Below, in pieces: positions 9,027 through 17,462 of a stretch of 64,000 nucleotides of DNA. A model generated the notes under the pieces. The model saw only the letters and a program-made list of their open reading frames with translations, did not search any database and was not told the DNA's origin. A program made the translations under genes and the position numbers. Each line of letters opens with the position of its first letter. Position 1 is the stretch's first letter. The stretch spans positions 124,001-188,000 of the forward strand of contig NZ_CP046914.1 in NCBI RefSeq assembly GCF_009789675.1, in the 5' to 3' direction. Source of the DNA: Paraburkholderia acidisoli. GTDB lineage: Bacteria > Pseudomonadota > Gammaproteobacteria > Burkholderiales > Burkholderiaceae.

Positions 9027-9248
9027 CTAACTTCCCGCGAACAGATTGCAGAAGCTATTGGGGCCGACACAGTCGCCGTTGTCGTGCCAACGATGCATCG
9101 CGGCATGCGAGGCCTGATCGGCGCGCTGAGACGGTTGTGCGGCCGCCGTGGCCGTTTGCGTGCCGCCATCCGACGGCATCGGTGCTTGCGCATGCGCGAG
9201 CATGGGCACGACCGCGAGAAAGAACAGGGTCGCTTGAGTGGCTTTCAT
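9027..9248 (-). CDS. Small secreted protein, hypothetical
   Basis: A 73-residue protein starting at 9248 with a CAGGAGATATTC ribosome binding site. Residues 1-22 (MKATQATLFFLAVVPMLAHAQA) form a clear signal peptide. The mature part is rich in Ala, Gln and Thr and ends in DNGDCVGPNSFCNLFAGS, with two Cys that may pair. Not recognised. A longer reading to 9413 has no supporting start. Confidence 0.6.
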   Translation of the reverse strand: MKATQATLFFLAVVPMLAHAQAPMPSDGGTQTATAAAQPSQRADQASHAAMHRWHDNGDCVGPNSFCNLFAGS

Positions 9249-9409
9249 GAATATCTCCTGGAGCGAGACAGGTCGATCGGTGAGCAGAGGGCGAATGTCT
9301 TGCGAGGCGGCGAGCGCGAGAAAGCGCCCGCGCAAGCGCGGGCGGACAAAGGGCGGGAAATGCGATCCCGCCGGAGGAGACAAAGACAAACGTGAAACTC
9401 TGCACGCAT

Positions 9410-9976
9410 TCATCGTCGCATTTCATCGGTCTCAAAGCTTTCGCGAAAGCGCGTAGCGTTGCCGAATTCACCGAACTCACTCGTGGCGGAAGCCACGCCC
9501 GGGCGAAAGCGTGTTGGCAATGGGAGGGATTCGTCGACGACGGTATCGCGACCGAAATAATCGAATGCCAATGCAACGACCGAAGCGGTCTTGAGTACGG
9601 TTTCGATCAAGCACAGAAAGAAGTAGAAAGGCGCGATTGCATACATGCGTGGCAATGCCATGGCAATGACGATAATGCTCACGGTGCAACAGAACGAGAA
9701 AAGAACCAGTGAAACGTGGTTTCTCCGCAGCGCGCCGAATACGATCACGGTCAACACGAGCTTGGCGCTCAGCGTCGCCATGACGGCCATCATCCGGGTT
9801 TCGCCAGCGAGTTCCCAACGCGTCTCGAACAGCGACCATAGCCAGACCGCGACCACCAGCGCTTTCCACGCGGCATTTAGCGGAACGAGTCCCTCGGGGT
9901 CTGTCTCCCTCGCGTGAATGGCGGGCGTGGGAAACAACGGCTCGGAGGGCAGCATAAAACGTTCTTCGGAATTCAC
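9410..9976 (-). CDS. Four-helix membrane protein, hypothetical
   Basis: About 188 residues from a GTG at 9976, which has a GAGGA ribosome binding site 5 nt upstream; an ATG at about 9952 is an alternative. Four hydrophobic segments are visible: ALVVAVWLWSLF, LSAKLVLTVIVFGAL, VSLVLFSFCCTVSIIVIAMA and APFYFFLCLIETVLKTASVV. The C-terminal 45 residues are polar. I do not recognise a family. It is divergent from the MFS gene, with about 180 bp between the starts. Confidence 0.6.
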   Translation of the reverse strand: MNSEERFMLPSEPLFPTPAIHARETDPEGLVPLNAAWKALVVAVWLWSLFETRWELAGETRMMAVMATLSAKLVLTVIVFGALRRNHVSLVLFSFCCTVSIIVIAMALPRMYAIAPFYFFLCLIETVLKTASVVALAFDYFGRDTVVDESLPLPTRFRPGVASATSEFGEFGNATRFRESFETDEMRR

Positions 9977-10154
9977 GATAATCCTCGCGGCACCGGCAAT
10001 CGCCGGAAAACAATTCAGGCCGAGTGTGAAACCATTGCGCGACGGATTCTTTCGCGTTGAATACGCAAATTGCGCATTGAAACGGCACCGCGACCGCGGT
10101 GTCGAGGTCAGGCATGATTGGGCCGGGCGCCGGAGCGCAATGGGGAGAGCGATC

Positions 10155-11432
10155 ATGCACGAGAAAGCGTATGCGGCGGAATGCGAGTCGGTGGTCGTTC
10201 ATTGCTCGCGCGAACCCGAAGTGCGCAAACGCGGCTTGACGTTATTCGCGCTGGCGCTCGGCAGCTTTTGCATCGGCACATCCGAATTCGCGAGCATGGG
10301 AATACTGCAATTGTTCGCCTCGGCGCTGGGTGTCGCCGTTCCCAGAGCGACCGATGCGATCACGGCCTATGCATTGGGTGTCGTGGTCGGAGCGCCGCTG
10401 GTCACGCTCGTGTGTGCGCGACTGAATCGCAGAACCTTATTGCTCGTTCTGATGGCGATGTTCGTCGTGGGCAATCTGCTCTCGGCCATGGCAACGAGCG
10501 TCACGACCCTCGCAATGGCGCGCTTTCTCAGCGGCTTGCCTCAGGGCGCGTATTTCGGCGCGGGTGCCTTCGTCGCGTCGTATATCGTCGGCCCCGGCGG
10601 TGCGGGCAAGGCGTTCGCGATCGTGATGTCGGGGCTGACTATCGCGACGATCTTCGGGTCGCCGCTCGCCACTTTTCTGGGGCAGACGCTCGGTTGGCGC
10701 GAGACCTACCTCGTAGTGGGCGTCCTCGCCATGCTCGCACTCGCGGCGCTGTGGATCTGGGTGCCCGTGAACGCCGCGCTGGACGGCGGCCCGCTCGCAC
10801 AGGAACTCGCCGCGTTGCGCCGGCCTTCGGTCGCGATCACGATGATCGTGGCCGCGCTGGGCGTTGGCAGTATCTTCGCGGTGTACACCTTCATCGGTCC
10901 GCTCGTCACGGACGTTGCGAGACTGCATGAATCCGTGATTCCCATTGCGCTCGCGCTCTTCGGGGTCGGCATGACGGCGGGCAATGCGTTGGGCGGACGG
11001 GTGGCCGATACGCACGCGGCACGCGGGCTCGTTATTGGATTCGGCAGTGCGCTCGCCGTGCTGGCCGTGCTCGCCGCGTTCGGGGCCAATGCGGCCGTGC
11101 TGATGCCGTCGCTCTTCGGTGTCGGGGCGACGATGATGTTCGCCATTCCCACCATACAGGTCCGTCTGACGCGCTTCGCGCCCGAAGCTCCCACGCTGAT
11201 GGGGGCGATGAATCTCGCTTCCCTGAACGTTGCCAATGCACTCGGTGCGTGGGCGGGCGGGACCGCGATCAGTGCGGGGTGGGGGGTGCTTTCCGCCGTG
11301 TGGGCAGGGTTCGGCCTGACGCTCGCGGGGCTGATCGTGTTCGTCGCTACGCTGCGTTGGTCGCCGCACGTCTCGGTGCCGGCGAACAGGGAAGCGATCG
11401 TTCCGGCGGATTCGTCGCAATCCCGAACGTGA
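10155..11432 (+). CDS. MFS transporter, DHA1-type (AraJ/Cmr-like) exporter
   Basis: About 425 residues from the ATG at 10155, preceded by GGGGAGAGC. The first helix reads FALALGSFCIGTSEFASMGIL, the signature of the drug:H+ antiporter-1 group (sugar and drug efflux proteins such as AraJ and PbuE). Twelve hydrophobic segments can be followed, with the A-motif-like loop CARLNRRTLLL between helices 2 and 3. Substrate unknown. Confidence 0.88.
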   Translation: MHEKAYAAECESVVVHCSREPEVRKRGLTLFALALGSFCIGTSEFASMGILQLFASALGVAVPRATDAITAYALGVVVGAPLVTLVCARLNRRTLLLVLMAMFVVGNLLSAMATSVTTLAMARFLSGLPQGAYFGAGAFVASYIVGPGGAGKAFAIVMSGLTIATIFGSPLATFLGQTLGWRETYLVVGVLAMLALAALWIWVPVNAALDGGPLAQELAALRRPSVAITMIVAALGVGSIFAVYTFIGPLVTDVARLHESVIPIALALFGVGMTAGNALGGRVADTHAARGLVIGFGSALAVLAVLAAFGANAAVLMPSLFGVGATMMFAIPTIQVRLTRFAPEAPTLMGAMNLASLNVANALGAWAGGTAISAGWGVLSAVWAGFGLTLAGLIVFVATLRWSPHVSVPANREAIVPADSSQSRT

Positions 11433-11745
11433 AATAGAAGCGATTAAAGACGTATGCAAACTTTGATTGCATGAATGGCGATCGACGGTTAACACGCATG
11501 GTCATGCGGGCTTCGTCGCGCATTTAAAAAACCAATGGGAAGAATTCCCATTAAAATAGTTTCGTTGCGCAGCTTTCATCGTGTCCGTTTCGCTGTGCAA
11601 TGCATGACGCAGACAAATCAAGCCGCACGCGCGAAGCCGTTTCCCGACATCCGCCTTTCAGTGCCGCGCTCGAGCGCCGCGCGCGTTGCCCCAGGCGATC
11701 GTAGTCGCAGTGCGATCCGAACAGGTCGGGCCAAGAGGAAGCCGG
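11433..11745. other. Intergenic region upstream of the tandem response regulators
   Basis: About 310 bp without a gene. It holds two dyads: CGCATG-GT-CATGCG at 11495-11508 and AATGGGAA-GAA-TTCCCATT at 11534-11552, the second followed by an AT-rich stretch. Confidence 0.45.
11534..11552. promoter_or_regulatory. Perfect dyad AATGGGAA-N3-TTCCCATT, operator-like
   Basis: Eight-base arms match perfectly around GAA. It lies about 195 bp upstream of the first FixJ-type regulator start, in an AT-rich patch. The bound protein is not known; the size suits a dimeric regulator. Confidence 0.45.
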
Positions 11746-12426
11746 ATGACAATCATGACGCGGTCGACTTCGACCAACAACGGTGGAATGCCGGGTTCCT
11801 CCGTGGTGTACGTCATCGACGACGACGAACAACTGAGGTTGTCGTTGGGCGGGTTGTTGCGCTCCGTCGGGCACCGTGTCGAACTCTTCGAGACGCCGCT
11901 CGAATTCGTCAATTTCGGGCGGGAAGACGTGCCGAGCTGCCTGATTCTCGACGTGAGATTGCGGGGCGAGAACGGCTTGGCGTTTCAGCGTTCGGTCACG
12001 AAACTCGTACCCAATATTCCGATCCTGTTTATTTCCGGTTATGCCGACGTCGAGATGTCCGTGAAAGCGATGAAGGCGGGCGCCATGGATTTTTTCACCA
12101 AGCCGTTTCGCGAGCAGGAGATGCTCGACGCCGTGGCGCAGGCGCTGATTCGCGATGCGGACCGCCTCGCCGCCGACTCCGCGCTGACTGAACTCCGTCA
12201 GCGTTTCGACGCGCTCACGCCGAAAGAGCACGAGGTGCTGGAATTCGTGCTTTCCGGACTGCTCAACAAACAGATCGCCGACGAAATGCACGTAAGCGAA
12301 ATCACGGTGAAATTGCATCGCGGCCATGTCATGCGAAAGATGGGGGTGATGTCGGTGGTCGATCTCGTGCGCGACGCCCAGCGGTTAGGCGTCGAACCAC
12401 GCAAGCCGCCGCGCCGCCGCCTGTGA
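11746..12426 (+). CDS. FixJ-family response regulator (receiver + LuxR HTH), first of a tandem pair
   Basis: 226 residues from the ATG at 11746, after an AAGAGGAAGCC ribosome binding site. The receiver (about 20-135) has the acidic pocket Asp25/Asp26 in VIDDDEQLR, phospho-acceptor Asp69 in LILDVRLRG, Ser97 in FISGYAD and Lys119 in FFTKPF. The C-terminal LuxR/GerE HTH runs from LTPKEHEVLEFVLSG to VSEITVKLHRGHVMRKM. FixJ-type regulators need a sensor kinase and none is adjacent; the nearest histidine kinase in the window is the giant protein at 19236. The next gene is a paralogue of the same length. Confidence 0.9.
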   Translation: MTIMTRSTSTNNGGMPGSSVVYVIDDDEQLRLSLGGLLRSVGHRVELFETPLEFVNFGREDVPSCLILDVRLRGENGLAFQRSVTKLVPNIPILFISGYADVEMSVKAMKAGAMDFFTKPFREQEMLDAVAQALIRDADRLAADSALTELRQRFDALTPKEHEVLEFVLSGLLNKQIADEMHVSEITVKLHRGHVMRKMGVMSVVDLVRDAQRLGVEPRKPPRRRL

Positions 12427-12538
12427 AGCCATCACGCGGGCGCGCTTCGGTTGCTTGCCCGGTTGCTGTTCCGCTGCCGTATGCGTGCGAGCGGTAGCGG
12501 TCCATGATGAATTTGCCGTCTGATTGTGGGGTGCGCGA

Positions 12539-13219
12539 GTGAACGTTCAACCTGCCGGCGTGGCTCATTTCGATGCGCCGACCGTGTTCGTGGTCGAAGA
12601 CGACGACGACGTGCGGGAATCCCTGGAGCAGCTATTGAGATCCGTGGGGATGCAGGCCAATGCCTTCTCCGGCGGCGAGGCGTTGATCGGAGCCTTCGAG
12701 GCGGAGCCTATCTCCGGTCCGGCGTGCATCGTCCTCGACGTGCGCTTGCGCGGCGCCAGCGGTCTCATGGTGCAGCGCGAGCTGGCACGGCGTGGCATTG
12801 CGCATCCCGTCATTTTCATCACGGGGCATGGCGACATCGTCATGACCGTCAAGGCCATGAAGGCGGGCGCCGTCAATTTCCTCACCAAGCCGGTTCGCGA
12901 TCAGGATTTGCTCGAAGCCATTGCGGAGGCCGTCGACCTCGATCGAACCCGTATTGCGGAAGAATTGGCCACTCAAGATATCAAGAACCGCTGGCTCGAA
13001 TTGACGCCACGGCAGCGGCAGGTCATGCATTTCGTGGCCTGCGGCATGCCGAACCGTGAAATTGCGGAAGAATTGGGTATCACCGAAATCACCGTCAAGA
13101 TTTATCGGGGTGAGGGCATGAGGCGTCTCGGCACGCGAACGCTGGGCGAATTTCTTTCCAAGGCCCGCATGCTAGGCATTGCCGCGGTCACGTCGCCCAA
13201 CACCCCCGGCGCGCCTTAG
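12539..13219 (+). CDS. FixJ-family response regulator (receiver + LuxR HTH), second of a tandem pair
   Basis: 226 residues from a GTG at 12539 with GGGG 7 nt upstream; a TTG at 12524 is a weaker alternative. Receiver residues: Glu20-Asp21-Asp22 in VVEDDDDV, phospho-acceptor Asp67 in IVLDVRLRG, Thr95 in FITGHGD, Lys117 in FLTKPV. The HTH contains LTPRQRQVMHFVACG and ITEITVKIYRGEGMRRL. It closely resembles the gene before it, 112 bp upstream, and probably arose by duplication. The two HTH recognition helices differ, so the pair may read different sites. Confidence 0.9.
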   Translation: MNVQPAGVAHFDAPTVFVVEDDDDVRESLEQLLRSVGMQANAFSGGEALIGAFEAEPISGPACIVLDVRLRGASGLMVQRELARRGIAHPVIFITGHGDIVMTVKAMKAGAVNFLTKPVRDQDLLEAIAEAVDLDRTRIAEELATQDIKNRWLELTPRQRQVMHFVACGMPNREIAEELGITEITVKIYRGEGMRRLGTRTLGEFLSKARMLGIAAVTSPNTPGAP

Positions 13220-13251
13220 CCGCGTTGCTTGCGTGCGTTCGAACGCGGGCC

Positions 13252-13509
13252 TCAATGATGGCCGTAAAGGGGGGCTTCGCTCATGCGGGCGGGGCCGCCC
13301 GACTGGCCGACCTCTTGCGCGGTGCCGCCAAAACCGGTGTCGTCCGGCGTGCTTGCCGGTTTCGCCGCGCGCGCATGGCCGCAATGCAGCGTGTACGGAT
13401 TGACTTCGGGCCGATAAAAGGGCGACGGTCCGTAGCCGCTTGCCCACGCGGTCGTGGAAACCCACGTCGTTGCCAACAACAGCGTGACCCGCAAGAAAGT
13501 GCGCTTCAT
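13252..13509 (-). CDS. Small secreted protein, hypothetical
   Basis: An 85-residue protein with a signal peptide (MKRTFLRVTLLLATTWVSTTAWA) and a mature part rich in Gly, Pro and Ala, including SGYGPSPFYRPEVNPY and one Cys in LHCGHARA. A GAACGGAAATC sequence stands before the ATG. Not recognised. It is convergent with the second FixJ regulator, with about 30 bp between the stops. Confidence 0.55.
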   Translation of the reverse strand: MKRTFLRVTLLLATTWVSTTAWASGYGPSPFYRPEVNPYTLHCGHARAAKPASTPDDTGFGGTAQEVGQSGGPARMSEAPLYGHH

Positions 13510-13866
13510 GATTTCCGTTCCTTCGTGATGAATTCATCGTCGGCTCATGGCGCAGTGTGGTCGCGGCACTAGCATCCTGTCTTTCCGGATTGACCGCTTC
13601 TTTGCGCGGAACCTGGCGTTTGGCGCAGGCTTCGGCATGCGATTCAATCCTGTGACGAATACGCGGGATCGCGATCTTTCGCTTTACCACAATTAACTTT
13701 TCGTTCCTCGATATGGCTGGCATAGTTTGCCTGGCTATTCAACCTGCTCGATACGAGGGGGTGATACGGAGTGCGTGCACCGGTAAGTCGTCGCTCGAAT
13801 GGCGGAACGAGCGTCGTTGCTTGACCGGCTCGAACTATTGATCGAACTGCAGTGAGAGGCAACGCA
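13510..13866. other. Intergenic region, nothing recognised
   Basis: About 355 bp between two divergent genes. It must hold their promoters. I see no clear -35/-10 pair or dyad. Confidence 0.35.
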
Positions 13867-14637
13867 ATGACCAGGATTGTTCATCCGGCGCAAGCACTGC
13901 TCACCAGTCTCAGCGGCTTTCGCGTGGAGTTTTCCGAGGTGAGCGCGCGCGTGGATATCGTGCTGGACCGGCCGCCATTCAATGTCGTCACCATGGAGCA
14001 GCGCGAGCAACTGCGCCTCGTATTCGAGGCACTCGACGACGATCCGCAAATTCGTGTGATCGTATTGCGCTCCGTGGGAGAACACTTTTCGATGGGCGGT
14101 GACATCGTGGGGCTTGGCGGCATTTCGGCGGAGGATATTTCCAATCTCGCGTGGAATGTGTCGGCGCCCGCACGTTGCAGCAAGCCCGTCATTGCCGCGA
14201 ATCGCGGCTACTGCTTCGGCGTGGGTTTCGAGTTGTCGCTTGCGTGCGATTTCCGGCTTGCAACGGAAACGACCATGTACGCGCTCTCGGAGCAGCGCAT
14301 TGGGCAGCTTCCCGGTTCGGGTGGCTCGGCCAGGCTGCAGAAAATGGTGGGAATCGGCCGCACCAAAGACATCATCATGCGCTCGCGGCAAATCTCGGGA
14401 CCGCAGGCTTTCGACTGGGGCATCGTGACCGAGTTCGTGCCCGACAGCGATCTGGAGAGCGCCACCGACGACATGGTGCGCGAGCTGCTGGCGTTTTCGC
14501 CGCTCGCGCAACGTGCGGCGAAACGGCTGCTCAACGATATCGACGATTCGTCGTTGTCGATGGGGATCGAAATGGAAGGCCATATCAACGGCAGACTTCA
14601 CAATTCCGATTATCGCGAAGGCTTCGAGGCGCTTTGA
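13867..14637 (+). CDS. Enoyl-CoA hydratase/isomerase family protein
   Basis: 256 residues from the ATG at 13867, with GAGAGG 7 nt upstream. Crotonase-fold marks: VDIVLDRPPFNVVT, the oxyanion-hole loop EHFSMGGDIVGLGG, the second oxyanion segment ANRGYCFGVGFELSLACDFRLA, and GQLPGSGGSARL. The C-terminal helix is ALRAAKRLLND-like. The exact CoA substrate is not clear and no fatty-acid or aromatic operon is next to it. Confidence 0.87.
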   Translation: MTRIVHPAQALLTSLSGFRVEFSEVSARVDIVLDRPPFNVVTMEQREQLRLVFEALDDDPQIRVIVLRSVGEHFSMGGDIVGLGGISAEDISNLAWNVSAPARCSKPVIAANRGYCFGVGFELSLACDFRLATETTMYALSEQRIGQLPGSGGSARLQKMVGIGRTKDIIMRSRQISGPQAFDWGIVTEFVPDSDLESATDDMVRELLAFSPLAQRAAKRLLNDIDDSSLSMGIEMEGHINGRLHNSDYREGFEAL

Positions 14638-14828
14638 AACCAGGCGCGAGATGAGCTGCCGGGCAAAAAGCGGTTCGCGCCCATACGAACGTATAGCGCG
14701 TTAGCGGACTGCGGAAAGCGCGTCTATGCCACGGTAGCATGGTCATGATCCCTTAAGACGACTAGGCTGGAACTGTCGCGGCGAGTCGGTGCGTCCCACT
14801 CGCAAGGCGGCTTTCTGGAGTTCCGCCC

Positions 14829-14969
14829 ATGTCCCAGCTTCCGTCCTCGACGCTGCACAACTGGATCATCATTTGCAGCGAAGCCTATATGGAATACACC
14901 TTTGTTCCCTGGCTGAACCGGCATGTTTATCGGCGCACGGTCGACTATCGGGACATTTGCCTGCAATAG
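14829..14969 (+). CDS. Possible small protein, 46 residues
   Basis: ATG at 14829 follows a GGAG 8 nt upstream. The product begins MSQLPSSTLHNWIIICSEAY and is rich in aromatic residues (Trp, Tyr, Phe). After the TAG at 14967-14969 the same frame stays open for 21 more codons to a TGA at 15033-15035, three bases before a perfect hairpin. It could therefore be a 46-residue protein, or a slightly longer gene broken by an amber codon. I do not recognise it; it may be chance. Confidence 0.35.
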   Translation: MSQLPSSTLHNWIIICSEAYMEYTFVPWLNRHVYRRTVDYRDICLQ

Positions 14970-15038
14970 CGCCGTATCAACGCATGGATTCACATTGAGC
15001 CGCTGCATGGCACGTTCGCTCAACACACGGCTTGAAAT

Positions 15039-15079
15039 GCACCGGCCCGCGCCATCGATGCCATGGCGCGGGCCGGTGC
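15039..15079. terminator. Perfect 17-bp hairpin between convergent genes
   Basis: Arms 15039-15055 and 15063-15079 are perfect complements with a 7-nt loop. It lies downstream of both the enoyl-CoA hydratase-like gene (+) and the GFA gene (-), where a shared terminator is expected. There is no good T-tract on either side. Confidence 0.55.
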
Positions 15080-15129
15080 GTTGCTGTTTACGGTGAATGC
15101 GGGAGGCGATGCAATGACGCTGCGACGCT

Positions 15130-15543
15130 TCAACCCGGCATGTCGGTGAACTGAGGTACGTCCAGGTGCTGCGTCCATTTGAGGCGGCGCTTGGTGAACA
15201 TTTCGAGTATGGGCGCAATGCCATCGGAATTGTCCAGACTTCCGATAGTCACGAACACGGTCTTGGGAAACCCTGCCAGGTTGCTCGTGAACAGGCGCGC
15301 GCCGCACTCGGGGCAAAAGTTGCGGTCGAGGCCGTTGCCCGATTGCGCGGTGTAGTGAAAGGCTTTCGGCGTGCCGCTGAGTAGCGTGAAATCGCTTTCG
15401 GGAATGGCGAAGAACGTCGCCATGGCGCCGCCGCCGGCTTTCTGGCAATCCTTGCAATAGCAATCGGCGATAAACGTGGGGTCGGTTTCGAACTCGAATT
15501 TCACCGCGCCGCACGCGCACTGACCAGTGTGTTTTTTTGCCAT
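15130..15543 (-). CDS. GFA family protein (Mss4-like zinc fold)
   Basis: 137 residues from the ATG at 15543, after GAGG. The GFA zinc pattern is complete: GQCACGAVKFEF, then ADCYCKDCQKAGG, then NFCPECGARLF, giving the C-x-C, C-x-C-x2-C and C-x2-C sets that bind zinc. GFA proteins share the fold of glutathione-dependent formaldehyde-activating enzyme but most are of unknown function. It is divergent from the SDR gene. Confidence 0.87.
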   Translation of the reverse strand: MAKKHTGQCACGAVKFEFETDPTFIADCYCKDCQKAGGGAMATFFAIPESDFTLLSGTPKAFHYTAQSGNGLDRNFCPECGARLFTSNLAGFPKTVFVTIGSLDNSDGIAPILEMFTKRRLKWTQHLDVPQFTDMPG

Positions 15544-15763
15544 GATCCGGGACCTCGTTCGTTGAAGAAACACCATGGGAATCCGGTCAGGCGCAAGGGG
15601 TGGCCCGGGACGACGATTCCGCTCGCATTGTCCCGTGGTCTCACGCAAGGACGCAGTGCGCCGTGCGTGATCGAAAGCCGGGGTTTCCGGACAGAACCGG
15701 CAAGCCGTTGTGCGTATAAATGGTGGCTCTTTCACGTTCAACGCACTGTGCGGAGCCAGCGTC

Positions 15764-16609
15764 ATGAAGGATTACAAAGGTAAGGTGGTTGTCGTGACGG
15801 GCGGGGCGACCGGCATCGGTTTCGCGCTCGCGAAACAGTTCGCTTTGCAGGGCGCCTTGTTGCTGATCGCGGGTATTCAGCGCGAGCGTCTGAAAGCCGC
15901 CGTGGAGGCACTCGCGCCGCATGCGGCTCGCGTGGAATGCTTCGAGTGCGACGTCACACAACGCGAGCAGGTCGAGGCGCTCGCCGAATTTGCCTGGCAG
16001 CAGTTCGGCCGTGCCGATGTGATCGTCAATAACGCGGGCGTGGGCCCCATTCCGTCGACCGTTATCGATTCGAAGCCCGAAGACGTGCAGAAAGTGCTGA
16101 ACGTGAATCTGTTCGGGGTATGGAACGGCGTGTCCATCTTCGGGCGGCGCTTCATCGCTCAAGGTACGCCCGCTGCGATCTACAACGTCGGCTCCGAAAA
16201 CGCGTTCTTCAATGCGATACCCGAAGGCGCTGGGTATATCCTGAGTAAGCACGCGGTGCTGGCCATGACGGTTGCCTTGCGCGAAGAGGTGCCGAAGCAC
16301 ATCGAAGTCGCGCTGATCTGCCCGGGACTCGTGCGCTCGGAACTGGCGAGAGAGACCGAACAGGGCATGGACACCGACGCCTACGCGGCGCTCGTAATGC
16401 GCCAACTGCTCGCCGGCGAGTTCTATATTGTTTCTCATGCCTTCAACATGGTGCGGATTCACGCGCGCTGGCGCGAGATCGAGGCGGCGTTCGCGAAATA
16501 CGCACCGCGCTACACGGGCGATGTCGAATTCGACGTGCGCACGCTCGGTGTCAAGAACAATTGGTATCCCGGCTATCCCAACGCGGCCGCGGAAGATCTG
16601 CCGGTTTGA
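15764..16609 (+). CDS. SDR family NAD(P)-dependent oxidoreductase
   Basis: 281 residues from the ATG at 15764 (GGAG upstream). Classical short-chain dehydrogenase: VVTGGATGIGFALA for the nucleotide site, CDVTQREQV, IVNNAGVGP, catalytic Ser in NVGSENAFF and Tyr-x3-Lys in GYILSKHA, then CPGLVRSEL. After the core it has a C-terminal extension (residues about 220-281) with many aromatic residues. Substrate unknown. A PfpI-type gene follows on the same strand 53 bp later. Confidence 0.9.
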   Translation: MKDYKGKVVVVTGGATGIGFALAKQFALQGALLLIAGIQRERLKAAVEALAPHAARVECFECDVTQREQVEALAEFAWQQFGRADVIVNNAGVGPIPSTVIDSKPEDVQKVLNVNLFGVWNGVSIFGRRFIAQGTPAAIYNVGSENAFFNAIPEGAGYILSKHAVLAMTVALREEVPKHIEVALICPGLVRSELARETEQGMDTDAYAALVMRQLLAGEFYIVSHAFNMVRIHARWREIEAAFAKYAPRYTGDVEFDVRTLGVKNNWYPGYPNAAAEDLPV

Positions 16610-16662
16610 CGCGGCGCTTGCCGATTTTTTGTCACTGCCTTTAACGGATCAAGGAGAAAACC

Positions 16663-17352
16663 GTGAAGATTCTCGTGGTTCTGACTTCGCACGATCAGCT
16701 GGGCAACACGGGCCGCAAGACAGGTTTCTGGCTGGAAGAACTCGCTGCGCCCTGGTATGTGTTCAAGGATGCGGGCGTGGAGGTGACGCTCGCCTCGCCG
16801 AAAGGCGGTCAGGCGCCGCTCGACCCGAAGAGCAACGAGCCTGCCAATCAGACGGATCAGACCCGGCGCTTCGAAGCCGACGCCGCGGCCAAGGCCGCAC
16901 TGGCCAGCACCGCAAAACTCAAGGACGTCGCGCACGACGAGTTCGACGGTGTCTTTTATCCGGGCGGCCACGGACCGATGTGGGATCTGGCCGAGGATCG
17001 GGATTCGATCGACCTGATCGCGCGCACGATCGCAGCGGGCAAACCGGTCGCGCTCGTTTGCCATGCGCCGGGTGTATTGCGCCACGTGATTGGCGCCGAC
17101 GGCGCGCCGCTGGTGAAAGGCAAAACCGTCACCGGCTTTTCGAATTCCGAAGAGGAGGCGGTTGGTTTGACGAAGGTGGTGCCGTTCCTCGTGGAAGACG
17201 AACTGAAGGCGAAGGGCGGCAAATACTCGAGTGTCGCGGACTGGCAGCCTTACGTGCTGGACGACGGCCTGTTGATCACCGGCCAGAACCCGGCGTCGTC
17301 TGCGCCGGGCGCGAAAGCCCTGGTGACCAAATTGAGGCAAATGGGCAAGTAA
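16663..17352 (+). CDS. Type 1 glutamine amidotransferase domain protein (DJ-1/PfpI, Hsp31-like)
   Basis: 229 residues starting with a GTG that follows AAGGAGAAAACC. The DJ-1/PfpI fold shows the acidic residue in GFWLEELAAPW, the FYPGGHGPMWDLAED loop, and the nucleophile Cys in ALVCHAPGVL. These marks match the Hsp31/YhbO-type subgroup, which acts as a glyoxalase III, deglycase or chaperone. It would protect against reactive aldehydes. Followed by a clear hairpin terminator. Confidence 0.88.
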   Translation: MKILVVLTSHDQLGNTGRKTGFWLEELAAPWYVFKDAGVEVTLASPKGGQAPLDPKSNEPANQTDQTRRFEADAAAKAALASTAKLKDVAHDEFDGVFYPGGHGPMWDLAEDRDSIDLIARTIAAGKPVALVCHAPGVLRHVIGADGAPLVKGKTVTGFSNSEEEAVGLTKVVPFLVEDELKAKGGKYSSVADWQPYVLDDGLLITGQNPASSAPGAKALVTKLRQMGK

Positions 17353-17368
17353 CGTAGCGTCAATGCCG

Positions 17369-17412
17369 ATACCCCGGACGTGACTCGATCGCGTCCGGGG
17401 TATTCGCGTTTT
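17369..17412 (+). terminator. Rho-independent terminator after the DJ-1/PfpI gene
   Basis: Arms 17369-17380 and 17392-17403 (ATACCCCGGACG and its complement) with an 11-nt loop, followed by TCGCGTTTTTG. Because the downstream regulator is on the minus strand, it may serve both genes. Confidence 0.7.
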
Positions 17413-17462
17413 TGCGTGTTGTGCCAGCGTAACCGCGGAGTCATCGCGCGGAGCCATCGCGG

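Larger units (their letters stand above)
14638..15129. other. Region between convergent genes with one possible small ORF and a strong hairpin
   Basis: About 490 bp downstream of both the crotonase-family gene and the GFA-family gene. It holds a candidate 46-codon ORF at 14829-14969 and a perfect 17-bp hairpin at 15039-15079. Nothing else is recognised. Confidence 0.45.
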
